The notes under the pieces are model-generated. The model had not been told where the DNA came from and ran no database searches. It saw only the letters and a program-made list of their open reading frames with translations. Of a DNA stretch of 64,000 nt, positions 19,533 through 28,803 are shown piece by piece. Numbering within the stretch: position 1 is the first letter of the stretch; each line of letters opens with the position of its first letter. The stretch comes from Mesorhizobium sp. NBSH29 (GTDB lineage Bacteria > Pseudomonadota > Alphaproteobacteria > Rhizobiales > Rhizobiaceae): NCBI RefSeq assembly GCF_015500055.1, contig NZ_CP045492.1:2924501-2988500 (forward strand), given 5' to 3'. The translations under genes were made by a program, and so were the position numbers.

Positions 19533-20201
19533 TGTTGCGCCCTTGTTCAATTCGACCTCTTGTCTGCGCTTGGTGCGGTTTCGACATTACACCGGGGCAA
19601 ATGCACCGCGCGCACCGCATGCCAGCGCTTCGCCATATTAACAAGTGGTAGCCGTGTATGGTTAACCGACCCTTTCGGTCTGCATCCTTTAAGCGCCCAT
19701 TTTGCCGGCGTCGAAACAGGGTTGCCATTACGCCACGCAAATCATAAAAGCGTCACTGGATCACCGCAAAGCTCGGAACCGGTCCGCAACGCCTTTTCAC
19801 TCAGGTCTGGCGACGAAAAAAACGGTTCCAGTCGCATTCTGCGATCGGCACGCGTGTTCCCGAAGGATTTCTTCGAGGCGCTTCCCGTGAGTTTGAAGCC
19901 CTTAGATGAGAAAAACGGCCGGGCCGGTATGCTCGCGCCGGCTCTGTATGAGCAAATAGCTGGTCCGGAATGTTCCGGACTTTGGTTGTAATGGTTCTGC
20001 AAGGTTACGCGGTGGCTTCAAGCGCGATCATGAACAAGACCGGAAATTCCCGCGCCATAGTGGCGGCGGGCGGTCTTTTGTTCGCGCTGGAGCAGCGGCC
20101 GGCAAGCCCCCAATTATCCGGCACGCATTCCCAGACAGACGCAAATCGGGGTGTGTTCACCCGGTTGCCCCTGTTGGCGGCGGCTGGGGAGAAAAGACAT
20201 A
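19533..20201 (+). promoter_or_regulatory. Divergent amidase/rne intergenic region with long rne leader
   Basis: A 669-base stretch without a credible gene between amiC and rne. It holds a perfect hairpin at 19963-19980 (GTCCGGAA-TG-TTCCGGAC) followed by TTTGGTTG, and several A-rich single-stranded-looking tracts (around 19817-19824 and 19910-19915). TTAAC motifs occur near 19639 and 19663. Long leaders let RNase E control its own mRNA in enteric bacteria; similar control here is inference. No definite -35/-10 was assigned. Confidence 0.45.
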
Positions 20202-23138
20202 ATGCCCAACAAAATGCTTATCGACGCCTCCCACCCGGAGGAAACACGGGTCGTAGTAGTACGCGGTAATCGGATCGAAGAATTCGACTTCGAATCGCAA
20301 GATAAAAAACAGATCAAGGGCAATATCTATCTCGCTCGTGTGACGCGTGTAGAACCCTCCCTTCAGGCGGCCTTTGTTGAATACGGCGGAAACCGGCATG
20401 GTTTCCTCGCTTTCAGCGAAATCCATCCCGATTATTATCAGATCCCGGTTGCCGATCGTCAGGCATTGCTGCGTGCCGAGGCTGAAGAAGCCGAAGCAGA
20501 GGATGACGACGACCACGATGGAGACGAGGGTGGTCGTGGCAACCGCAGGCGCAAGCGCGGCGGCAGAAATCGCGGCCGTGACGATCACCGCGCTTCCGAG
20601 GCGAGCGAAGAGGAAAGTACCGACGGATCGATCGTAGAGATCGAACCTCTGGACGCAGCATCCGACACCGACGTATCCGATGGCGATCACGATGAAGTGA
20701 CTGCAGTCGCCGAAACGCCTGCCGTGTCGGAAGAACAGCCCGAACCCGATGCTGGCGGTGACGAAGACCACACCGGCGAGGATGACAGGACGCCGGGCTC
20801 CATGGCAGCAGCGATCGACTCGGATGTGATTTCCGAGCCCGTCGCCCAGTCCGAGACAACTACGGAGGAAACGGATGCGCGCGGCGCGGTCGAAGAGCGC
20901 GACACCCACAGCGATGACCACGAGGTCGAATCGGTAGGTGCCGAGGACGCGCTCGAGGAAGTCCGCAACCGCCGTAAGCCGGTTCGGCGCACCTACAAGA
21001 TCCAGGAAGTAATCAAGCGCCGGCAGATCCTGCTGGTCCAGGTGGTCAAGGAAGAGCGCGGCAACAAGGGTGCTGCGCTGACAACCTACATGTCGCTTGC
21101 CGGCCGCTATTCGGTTTTGATGCCCAATACGGCGCGTGGTGGTGGAATTTCACGCAAGATCACCAATGCCCAGGATCGCAAGCGCTTGAAAGAAGTCGTC
21201 CAGGATCTCGAGGTACCGCAGGGCATGGGCGTTATTTTGCGCACGGCCGGCGAAAGCCGCACGAAAGCCGAGATCAAGCGTGACTACGAATATTTGATGC
21301 GTATGTGGGAGACGGTGCGCAACACAACGATGCAATCCACCGCCCCTGCTCTCGTCTATGAAGAAGGCTCGCTCATCAAGCGGTCTGTGCGCGACCTCTA
21401 CAACAAGGATATCGACGAGGTTCTGGTCGCCGGCGACGACGGCTATCGCGAGGCCAAGGATTTTATGCGCATGCTGATGCCCAGCCATGCGAAAGTGGTT
21501 CAGCCCTACCGCGACACCACGCCGATCTTCGCCCGCAATGGCATCGAGGCGCAGCTGGACCGCATGCTGCAGCCGCAGGTAACACTGAAGAGCGGCGGCT
21601 ACATCATCATCAACCAGACCGAAGCGCTGGTTGCCATCGACGTCAACTCGGGGCGTTCGACCAAGGAACACTCCATCGAGGACACCGCGCTCCAGACCAA
21701 TCTGGAAGCCGCCGAGGAAGTGGCACGGCAGCTGCGCCTGCGCGATCTCGCCGGCCTGATCGTGATCGACTTCATCGACATGGAGGAGAACCGCAACAAC
21801 CGCTCCGTCGAGAAGCGGCTGAAGGATCACCTCAAAAACGACCGTGCCCGCATCCAGGTTGGTCGCATTTCGCATTTCGGCCTGCTCGAAATGTCGCGCC
21901 AGCGCATCCGGGCATCGGTGCTGGATTCCACCATGAAGCCGTGCGTGCATTGCGGCGGCACTGGCCATGTGCGGTCCGACTCGTCAGTGGCACTGATGGT
22001 CGTTCGCGCCATCGAGGAATTCCTGCTCAAGGACTCGCGCAACCACATTACCGTGCGAACCCCATCAGCAACCGCACTTTACGTGCTCAACCACAAGCGC
22101 GCCACGCTGGTCGATCTGGAAACCCGCTTTGGGGTCACCATCACGATTGAAAGCGACGAAGACGTCGGCTCGCAGCATTATGCGATCACGCGCGGCGCCA
22201 TTGCCGAAAAGCCGGTCGGTTGGACAGAGGTTCAAACCTCGGTGCCCTATGTCGAGGCAGACGACGCCGACGATTTCGTCGTTCCCGACGATGAGGATGA
22301 ACCGGCAGAAGAAGTCGCCCGTCCGGCACAGGCCGAGCACGCTGAAGGCAGCGAGCGTACCGAGCGCAGCGAAGAAGGCGAAAATGGCCATGACCGCAAG
22401 CGCAAGCGTCGCCGCCGTCGTCGTGGTGGTGGTCGCGACCGCGAGAACGGTGCGCAAAACAATGGCCATGACACTACGGACGGCACAGACCATACCGATG
22501 GCGCAGAGGCCGGCTCCGCCGAGCAGGCAGCCGAAGGCACGAGCGACACAGCTGCGCCCGTTGCGGCATCGACCGACGAGAACGGCGAGCCCAAGAAGCG
22601 CCGCCGTGGCAAACGCGGTGGCAAGCGCAACCGCAGGGATGAGAACACCGACGCATCCGGGTCGGACGCTGGCGCCCTCGAAACAGGCAATGACGCTACG
22701 GCAGAAGGCGCGGCACCTGCCGCTATTGTTGCCGAAGTGACAGACAGGCCAGATGCGGAAGTACCCGCGGAAAAGCCCAAGCGGCCACGCCGGACCGCCA
22801 AGTCGAAAACGGTTGAGACGGAAACAGTTGAAGTCGATGCGCCCGCTGAGGACGCGCCACAAGAGACTGAGGCACCGGCAAAACCAAAGCGCGCGCCGCG
22901 CAAGGCAAAGGCCGCTCCCGAGGCAGAGCAGGACGCTGCCGCTCCTGCCAAACCGAAGCGCGCTCCGCGACGCAAGGCAACCGCGGCAGCGGTAGATGAA
23001 ACGGCTGCCGCACCTCAGGAGCCGGTACAAGTGGCCAGCGCACCGGCCCCGGTTGTATCGTCCAACGCGCCTGAGGCCGAGACTGATGATGGAAAGCCAA
23101 AGAAATCCGGTTGGTGGCAGCGCAAGAGCTTCTTCTGA
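20202..23138 (+). CDS. rne: Ribonuclease E/G family endoribonuclease (RNase E)
   Basis: A 978-residue RNase E, the core of the RNA degradosome. The start MPNKMLIDASHPEETRVVVV at 20202 is the family start. The S1 domain (about 36-90, resuming near 260) is split by roughly 160 acidic and RG-rich residues, a known alphaproteobacterial feature. The catalytic DNase-I-like subdomain carries DVNSG and VIDFIDM with the metal-binding aspartates, and the zinc-link CVHCGG follows. The C-terminal 300 residues are disordered, with basic RNA-binding blocks (KRKRRRRRRGGGRDREN) and repeated KPKRAPRKAK-type units, ending in WWQRKSFF. Confidence 0.97.
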   Translation: MPNKMLIDASHPEETRVVVVRGNRIEEFDFESQDKKQIKGNIYLARVTRVEPSLQAAFVEYGGNRHGFLAFSEIHPDYYQIPVADRQALLRAEAEEAEAEDDDDHDGDEGGRGNRRRKRGGRNRGRDDHRASEASEEESTDGSIVEIEPLDAASDTDVSDGDHDEVTAVAETPAVSEEQPEPDAGGDEDHTGEDDRTPGSMAAAIDSDVISEPVAQSETTTEETDARGAVEERDTHSDDHEVESVGAEDALEEVRNRRKPVRRTYKIQEVIKRRQILLVQVVKEERGNKGAALTTYMSLAGRYSVLMPNTARGGGISRKITNAQDRKRLKEVVQDLEVPQGMGVILRTAGESRTKAEIKRDYEYLMRMWETVRNTTMQSTAPALVYEEGSLIKRSVRDLYNKDIDEVLVAGDDGYREAKDFMRMLMPSHAKVVQPYRDTTPIFARNGIEAQLDRMLQPQVTLKSGGYIIINQTEALVAIDVNSGRSTKEHSIEDTALQTNLEAAEEVARQLRLRDLAGLIVIDFIDMEENRNNRSVEKRLKDHLKNDRARIQVGRISHFGLLEMSRQRIRASVLDSTMKPCVHCGGTGHVRSDSSVALMVVRAIEEFLLKDSRNHITVRTPSATALYVLNHKRATLVDLETRFGVTITIESDEDVGSQHYAITRGAIAEKPVGWTEVQTSVPYVEADDADDFVVPDDEDEPAEEVARPAQAEHAEGSERTERSEEGENGHDRKRKRRRRRRGGGRDRENGAQNNGHDTTDGTDHTDGAEAGSAEQAAEGTSDTAAPVAASTDENGEPKKRRRGKRGGKRNRRDENTDASGSDAGALETGNDATAEGAAPAAIVAEVTDRPDAEVPAEKPKRPRRTAKSKTVETETVEVDAPAEDAPQETEAPAKPKRAPRKAKAAPEAEQDAAAPAKPKRAPRRKATAAAVDETAAAPQEPVQVASAPAPVVSSNAPEAETDDGKPKKSGWWQRKSFF

Positions 23139-23166
23139 TTTTTCTTGTCATCGCCAAGATAAAAGA

Positions 23167-23191
23167 AGCCCGCGCTCAGCGCGGGCTTTTT
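23167..23191. terminator. Bidirectional intrinsic terminator between rne and glsA
   Basis: AAGCCCGCGC-TCA-GCGCGGGCTT forms a ten-pair GC-rich stem, followed by T on the plus strand and preceded by AAAAG, so it can act on both strands. It sits 29 bases after the rne stop and just beyond the convergent glsA stop. Confidence 0.88.
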
Positions 23192-23212
23192 GAATCATGG
23201 CATTGGCCAGCA

Positions 23213-24160
23213 TCAGGGCGCGAAAATTGACCAATTCATCCGCTTGGCCAGCATTTCGAGCGCAATCGATCCGAGCTTAGAATTGCCGTTCTCGTTGAGC
23301 CCGGGCGACCAGACTGCCATCGAGGCTATGCCCGGCACAACACCAAGAATGCCGCCGCCAACGCCGCTTTTTCCCGGAATACCGACACGGAACGCGAAGT
23401 CACCAGAGCCATCATAATGGCCGCAGGTCAGCATCAGCGCCGCGATGCGGCGCGCCCTCTCCGCAGAAATCACTGAAAACCCGGTCGCCGGGTTGGTTCC
23501 GCCATTGGCGAGGAACCGTCCAGCCAGCGCCAACTGGCGGCAGTTCATCGCAATCGCGCAATGGTGAAAATAGACACCCAGCGAATGCTCCGGTGCGTGG
23601 TGCAGATTGCCAAATGATTTCATGTAGTTGGCAAGTGCAAAATTGCGAAACCCTGTGGCTCGTTCGGAAGCAGCGACAGCGGCATCAATCGTGATGGTGT
23701 CATCGTCGGTCAGGAACTGGACAAAGCGCAGGATTTCGCCGATTGCCTCGCGCGGCTCGTGGCCGCCAAGCAGAACATCGGCGAGCACAATGGCCCCGGC
23801 ATTGATGAAAGGGTTTCGCGGAATACCGTTTTCATGCTCGAGTTGAATGATGGAATTGAACGGATTGCCCGACGGCTCTCGCCCGACGCGCCGCCACAAC
23901 TGGTCGCCAATCGATCCAAGCGCCAGCGTCAGGGTAAATACCTTGGAAATGCTTTGGATGGAAAAAGTCAGCTCGGCATCGCCCGCCGTCAGCACCTGCC
24001 CGTCATGGGTCGCAACCGCAATGCCAAAGGCACCCGCATTGATCCGGCCGAGTTGCGGAATGTATGTGGCGACGTTGCCGCGATCGGTACGCGTGGCCAT
24101 CTCGCAGGCAATGTCATCCAGCGCCTGTTCAAGCTCGCCAACCGCCGCTGTCCCAGTCAT
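23213..24160 (-). CDS. glsA: Glutaminase A
   Basis: A 315-residue glutaminase that hydrolyses L-glutamine to glutamate and ammonia, cytosolic, with a serine beta-lactamase-like fold. The Ser-x-x-Lys pair is in QSISKVF (Ser70, Lys73). [10 protein letters not shown] and the C-terminal SGVGGGILG-type glycine loop are conserved. The ATG at 24160 overlaps the stop of the upstream aminotransferase gene (ATGA), implying translational coupling. An ATG nine bases earlier is less likely. Confidence 0.94.
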   Translation of the reverse strand: MTGTAAVGELEQALDDIACEMATRTDRGNVATYIPQLGRINAGAFGIAVATHDGQVLTAGDAELTFSIQSISKVFTLTLALGSIGDQLWRRVGREPSGNPFNSIIQLEHENGIPRNPFINAGAIVLADVLLGGHEPREAIGEILRFVQFLTDDDTITIDAAVAASERATGFRNFALANYMKSFGNLHHAPEHSLGVYFHHCAIAMNCRQLALAGRFLANGGTNPATGFSVISAERARRIAALMLTCGHYDGSGDFAFRVGIPGKSGVGGGILGVVPGIASMAVWSPGLNENGNSKLGSIALEMLAKRMNWSIFAP

Positions 24161-25305
24161 CGCAACCACTTTTCCAGCCGCTCCAGCGCCTCAATCATAT
24201 CGTCGTTGCTGCCCGCATAAGAAAGGCGCAGGGTGCTGTGGCCGCCCAAAAGATCAAAGTCTGTTCCTGGTGTTGCGGCAACGTGCGCCTCGGCCAGCAT
24301 ACGACTGGCAAACTCCAGGCTGTCATTTGTGTGTCGGCTGACATCGCAATAGGCGTAGAACGCCCCGTCCATAGGGGCCGCCAGAGGAAAACCGAGCCCT
24401 TCAAGCCGCTGCATCAACAGGGCACGGTTCAATTGGTAGCGCGCCTTCACCGCATCAAGTTCTGGCGTAGCCGAAAACGCCTGCGTGGCAGCGATCTGCG
24501 ACAGTGCCGGTGCGGATATATAGAGGCTTTGAGCAATCCGCTCGATGGGCCGCACCATCTCTTCGGGCAGCACCATCCAGCCTATTCGCCATCCGGTCAT
24601 GCAGTAATATTTAGAGAACGAGTTGATGACGGTGACGTCGCTTGAATAGGCAAGAGCGGTCGTGTCAGGCCCCGCATAGTCGAGCCGGTGGTAGATTTCG
24701 TCGGAGATTGCAGCGATACCAAGATCCTTCGCAGTGGCGAGCAGCGCCTTGAGCGCATCAGGCGGAATGACCGCCCCGGTAGGGTTTGCCGGACTTGCAA
24801 AAAGGACACCGTTCAACGGACGTTCGCGGTGCGCCCGCAACAGATGATCAGCGTCGAGATAAGGCGCTCCGTCCAACGCAATTTCAACAACGTCCAGTCC
24901 CAGCGCAGCCAATATGTTGCGGTAGGCAGGATAACCGGGAGAAGCAATTGCTACCCGGTCTCCCGAATCAAACATGGCCAGGAAAGCCAGGTTGAACGCT
25001 GCCGAGGAGCCGGTCGTGACCGCAATCCGGCCGGCGTCGACCTCTAGACCATAATGGTCGAAATAATGGGACGCTATCGCCTCGCGCAATACCCGCATTC
25101 CCAGCGCATCTGTGTAGCCTATCTGGCCGTCCACAAGAGCCTTGGCGGCGGCTGCACGCACCACGGCCGGTGCTGGATCCGACGGCTGCCCAACGGCCAT
25201 CGAGACCACCGGTACGCCGGTAATCTGGAGACGGTTTGCCGCAGCAAGGATATCCATGGCGTGGAAAGGTGCTACTGCACCACGTCGAGAAAGCGAAACC
25301 ACCAT
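24157..25305 (-). CDS. Class I/II PLP-dependent aminotransferase
   Basis: A 382-residue fold-type I aminotransferase. Visible are the PLP lysine Lys232 in [16 protein letters not shown], Asp202 (SDEIYH), Asn174 (SPANPTG) and the substrate-carboxylate arginine near STLRLSYAG at the C-terminus. It resembles the aspartate/alanine transaminase group; the substrate cannot be fixed from sequence alone. Coupling to glsA by a four-base overlap suggests a role in glutamate/glutamine nitrogen flow. Confidence 0.88.
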   Translation of the reverse strand: MVVSLSRRGAVAPFHAMDILAAANRLQITGVPVVSMAVGQPSDPAPAVVRAAAAKALVDGQIGYTDALGMRVLREAIASHYFDHYGLEVDAGRIAVTTGSSAAFNLAFLAMFDSGDRVAIASPGYPAYRNILAALGLDVVEIALDGAPYLDADHLLRAHRERPLNGVLFASPANPTGAVIPPDALKALLATAKDLGIAAISDEIYHRLDYAGPDTTALAYSSDVTVINSFSKYYCMTGWRIGWMVLPEEMVRPIERIAQSLYISAPALSQIAATQAFSATPELDAVKARYQLNRALLMQRLEGLGFPLAAPMDGAFYAYCDVSRHTNDSLEFASRMLAEAHVAATPGTDFDLLGGHSTLRLSYAGSNDDMIEALERLEKWLR

Positions 25306-25472
25306 GCTTCGGCCTTTTTCCTTTGATCTATCGGCGTTTGAGCGGGTGGCCCGTTGCCGGGGGAGCGTGCCAGAAATTCACAAATGCCCGAATGATCGCA
25401 GGTTCACAAGTTCATGATGCCACGCCTGTCGCCTTTTCATTGCCGCCTGCCTCGTTTAGCAATGAACCCGTG

Positions 25473-26882
25473 ATGACAAGAAACTCTCTCCTTGCCGGTG
25501 TTTTGGCGATTCCGCTCCGCCTGTCCGTTGGTTTCGCGTTGATTGCGCCCACCATCGCGCTTGCGCCGTCATCTGCCGCAGCGCAGAGCGCCAACTTGCC
25601 CATCGTGCGCGATGCGGAGATTGAAGCCCTGGTCCGCGATTATGCGCGACCCGTCCTACAGGCTGCCGGGCTTTCTAAATCCAATGTGGAAATCATTCTG
25701 GTCAACGACCGTCGCTTCAACGCGTTCGTGGCTGGCCGGCGAATTTTCGTCAACACCGGCGCGCTGTTAATGGCTGAAAAGCCGAACGAAATCATAGGCG
25801 TTCTTGCCCATGAAGCCGGCCATATCGCCGGTGGCCACCAGGAACGTCTACGCCAGCAGCTAGAGCGCGCACAGACGATGGCTATCGTCACTGGCCTACT
25901 AGGACTTGGCGCAGTCGTTGCCGGTGCCGCCACCAACACCAGCGAACTGGCGCAAGCGGGCGCTGGCGTGGCAGCCGGCGGCGGCGAGCTCGCACGGCGC
26001 GGACTGCTGAGCTATCAGCGCACGGAAGAGACTACGGCCGACAGATCGGCCATCACCTATCTCAACGCCACCGGCCAGTCTGCCAAGGGAATGCTGACCA
26101 CGTTCAAGCGCTTTCAGACCGCACTGTCACTATCGGGCGCGCGTGTTGATCCCTACCAGGTCAGCCACCCGGTGCCGCAGGAGCGCATCGCCAGCCTGCA
26201 GACACTGGCGGAAACAAGTCCCTATTTCGCAGTTGTGGACTCACCCGAACTGCAATTGCGGCACGATCTTATGCGGGCAAAGATCGCCGTCTTCACGCAA
26301 GGCCAGAACGCGGCAGCAAAACTGTTCCGTAACGACCGTACCGGGCTTCCGGCAGTGTATGCCGAAGCCATGTCAGCCTATCTGTTTGGCAATCCACGCA
26401 CTGCTGTCTCCAAGGCCGACACTCTGATCAAGGCACAACCGCGCAATCCGTATTTTTATGAACTGCGCGCCGATTCGCTGATGAAAGCCAATCGACCTGC
26501 CGAAGCCGCGCAGTCATACGCCAAGGCAATGAGCCTTGATCCGGTCAAATCTGGCATGCTGCAGGTGAGCTACGGGCAGGCACTCCTTGCCACCGGTACG
26601 CCAGAAGCGATGCAGAAGGCGGTCTCCGAACTGCGCAAGGGGCTGGAGCGCGACAAGCAGAACGTGACCGGATATCAATATCTCGCCCAAGCCTACGGCC
26701 GGCTGGGTGATGAGGCATCAGCCGAGCTCGCATTGGCAGAAGGCCATTATTACAGTGGCAACTACAAGGATGCTAAAATTTTCGCTGCCAGATCGCAGAT
26801 GAAGTTCAAGCGCGGAACTCCGGGGTGGGTGCGTGCTCAGGACATCATCAACTACAAAACCTCGTCCAAGAAAAAGAAATGA
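25473..26882 (+). CDS. Periplasmic M48-family metalloprotease with TPR repeats (BepA/YfgC type)
   Basis: A 469-residue exported protease. The ATG at 25473 opens a signal peptide ending near AAAQSA (residue 40); longer in-frame starts would bury it. The zinc site is HEAGH (113-117), with a third ligand expected in the EETTADRS helix. A Gly/Ala-rich hydrophobic segment follows HEAGH. Residues from about 300 form TPR-like helices. Homologues (BepA) monitor outer-membrane protein assembly. The next gene encodes a DsbA-like oxidoreductase, also periplasmic. Confidence 0.9.
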   Translation: MTRNSLLAGVLAIPLRLSVGFALIAPTIALAPSSAAAQSANLPIVRDAEIEALVRDYARPVLQAAGLSKSNVEIILVNDRRFNAFVAGRRIFVNTGALLMAEKPNEIIGVLAHEAGHIAGGHQERLRQQLERAQTMAIVTGLLGLGAVVAGAATNTSELAQAGAGVAAGGGELARRGLLSYQRTEETTADRSAITYLNATGQSAKGMLTTFKRFQTALSLSGARVDPYQVSHPVPQERIASLQTLAETSPYFAVVDSPELQLRHDLMRAKIAVFTQGQNAAAKLFRNDRTGLPAVYAEAMSAYLFGNPRTAVSKADTLIKAQPRNPYFYELRADSLMKANRPAEAAQSYAKAMSLDPVKSGMLQVSYGQALLATGTPEAMQKAVSELRKGLERDKQNVTGYQYLAQAYGRLGDEASAELALAEGHYYSGNYKDAKIFAARSQMKFKRGTPGWVRAQDIINYKTSSKKKK

Positions 26883-26935
26883 ACCTTTGTCGACCGCCCG
26901 ACCACATAGCGTCAGGCGTTTTGGAGAACTGAATT

Positions 26936-27733
26936 ATGAGATTACCAATTTTATCACGCGCAGGTCGCGCTTCCATCGCAGTCGCGCTATTGGCGTCTGT
27001 CAGCCTGGTCGGAATGCCGGCAACCGTCGCCGCGCAGGAAGCTACTACGAGTAGCGCGCCCCTCGACCGCAAGGAAGTCGAGTTGATCGTGCGCGATTAT
27101 CTGCTGGCCAATCCGGAGATCATGCTCGAGGTTCAGCAAGCTCTGGAAACCAAACAGAAGGAAGAGCAGCGTCTTGCAGGTGCCGGCGCTATAAGCGGTG
27201 CGAAGGACGAAATCTTCCGGTCTCCCTATGACGCGGTCATTGGCAATCCGGATGGTAAGGTGACCATCGTCGAGTTCTACGATTACAATTGTGGCTATTG
27301 CAAACGGGCTATCGAAGACATGCGCGCGCTGACCAAGGGCGATCCGGATCTGCGCTATGTGTTGAAAGAGTTCCCCATTCTGGGACCGGATTCACAGAAA
27401 GCGCATGTCGTGTCCGCAGCTTTCCACAAATTGATGCCAGAGAAATACGGTGAGTTCCACAGTCAGCTTTTGGGCGGGCAAGGGCGTGCTACGGAAGACA
27501 GTGCTGTGAAGATCGCTCTGTCGCTCGGTGCCGATGAAGCAGCACTGCGCGAGGCAATGAAGGACCCCAAGATTCCCGAGGTTTTCAATAGCACGTATGA
27601 GCTTGCGACCAAGCTTTCGATCAGCGGGACGCCGTCCTATGTTATAGGCAACGAGGTGGTGTTCGGCGCGCTCGGCCACGAAGTGCTGGCTGAAAAGATC
27701 GAGGCTGCCAGAGCTTGCGGGACCGCCTGCTAA
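26936..27733 (+). CDS. Periplasmic DsbA-family thiol oxidoreductase
   Basis: A 265-residue thioredoxin-fold protein with a signal peptide ending at VAAQ (about residue 34), a helical N-terminal region (about 45-85) as in ScsC/Com1 proteins, the redox motif CGYC (119-122) and the cis-proline loop SGTPSYVIG. It ends with an extra pair, CGTAC. It likely oxidises or isomerises disulphides in the periplasm. GGAG lies about ten bases before the ATG. It is 53 bases after the M48 protease gene. Confidence 0.92.
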   Translation: MRLPILSRAGRASIAVALLASVSLVGMPATVAAQEATTSSAPLDRKEVELIVRDYLLANPEIMLEVQQALETKQKEEQRLAGAGAISGAKDEIFRSPYDAVIGNPDGKVTIVEFYDYNCGYCKRAIEDMRALTKGDPDLRYVLKEFPILGPDSQKAHVVSAAFHKLMPEKYGEFHSQLLGGQGRATEDSAVKIALSLGADEAALREAMKDPKIPEVFNSTYELATKLSISGTPSYVIGNEVVFGALGHEVLAEKIEAARACGTAC

Positions 27734-27847
27734 GTTGAGTTCAGTTTGAAAACAGCGGCTGTGGACAGCGCAAGAACGGGCTTGCGCTCTTTGCGCATCG
27801 CTCTAATCCCAGTATAGAGTGCGTTCTCATCGGTTGGCTCCGGTGTC

Positions 27848-28297
27848 ATGAGGTTTGTATTGAAAACGGTATATGTTCTGAACGGTCCTAACCTGAATGC
27901 CCTCGGCAATCGCGAGCCTGGCATTTATGGAGGCCGTACACTTTCAGGCATCGAAAGCGACTGCCGCACAACGGCAGCCGAACTTGGTTTCGAGGTCGAT
28001 TTCCGCCAGACCAACCATGAAGGCCTGTTGGTCGACTGGCTGCATGAGGCCAGCGAAAGAGACGTCATCGGCGTCGTTCTCAATGCCGGCGCCTATACGC
28101 ACACATCGATTGCGCTACATGATGCCATTCGCACCATTCAGCCAATACCGGTGATCGAGGTGCATCTTTCAAACGTGCATGCACGCGAAGCTTTTCGCCA
28201 GCAGTCACTGATCTCCCCGGTTGCCGCCGGTGTCATTTTCGGGCTCGGCCCGCTGGGTTATGTTCTGGGCCTGCGGGCCCTGGCGGCCCGACCGTGA
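27848..28297 (+). CDS. aroQ: Type II 3-dehydroquinate dehydratase
   Basis: A 149-residue dodecameric dehydratase of the shikimate pathway (3-dehydroquinate to 3-dehydroshikimate). [17 protein letters not shown] (12-28) contains the catalytic tyrosine loop. [16 protein letters not shown] and [17 protein letters not shown] give the substrate-binding Asn, His and Arg residues. It precedes accB by only 26 bases, the aroQ-accB-accC arrangement seen in many proteobacteria. Confidence 0.96.
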   Translation: MRFVLKTVYVLNGPNLNALGNREPGIYGGRTLSGIESDCRTTAAELGFEVDFRQTNHEGLLVDWLHEASERDVIGVVLNAGAYTHTSIALHDAIRTIQPIPVIEVHLSNVHAREAFRQQSLISPVAAGVIFGLGPLGYVLGLRALAARP

Positions 28298-28323
28298 CCA
28301 GCCCCCGAACACAAGGGACCAGA

Positions 28324-28788
28324 ATGTCGATTAAGAAAAATGGTGTTGACCAGCAGCTGATCCGCGATCTGGCTGGGATCCTTAACGAGACACAGCTAAC
28401 CGAGATCGAGGTTGAGCAGGGCGATTTGCGTGTGCGCGTGTCGCGCCAGTCGACCATGATGCAGGCCGTAGCGCCGGCTGCCGGCCCGGTATTCCCGGGC
28501 CAGGCTCCACAGAGCCAGCCGGTTGCAGCCCCTGCGCCGGCAGCCGACCCGTCCAAGAACGCGGTTCCCTCGCCCATGGTCGGCACCGCCTACGCTTCCT
28601 CATCGCCCGATTCAAAGCCGTTCATCGAGGTCGGACAGACGGTCAAGGAAGGTCAGACGCTATTGATCATCGAGGCGATGAAAACCATGAACCAGATCCC
28701 CTCGCCCCGCGCCGGCAAGGTAACAGCCATTCTGTTTGAAGATTCGCAGCCCGTCGAATACGGCGAGCCGCTAGTAGTCATCGAATAG
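28324..28788 (+). CDS. accB: Biotin carboxyl carrier protein of acetyl-CoA carboxylase
   Basis: A 154-residue BCCP. An N-terminal domain (1-45) and Ala/Pro linker (about 48-78) lead to the biotinyl domain, with Lys120 in [11 protein letters not shown] as the biotin attachment site; the usual MKM is MKT, a common alphaproteobacterial variation. It carries carboxybiotin between AccC and the carboxyltransferase in the first step of fatty-acid synthesis. The ATG at 28324 is preferred to an upstream in-frame start. Confidence 0.96.
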   Translation: MSIKKNGVDQQLIRDLAGILNETQLTEIEVEQGDLRVRVSRQSTMMQAVAPAAGPVFPGQAPQSQPVAAPAPAADPSKNAVPSPMVGTAYASSSPDSKPFIEVGQTVKEGQTLLIIEAMKTMNQIPSPRAGKVTAILFEDSQPVEYGEPLVVIE

Positions 28789-28803
28789 CGCCCCGGCAAC
28801 CGC

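Noticed and set aside
22065-23030. Minus-strand reading frames opposite the low-complexity end of rne
   Set aside because: They arise from repetitive, biased codons of the disordered RNase E tail; no start signals.
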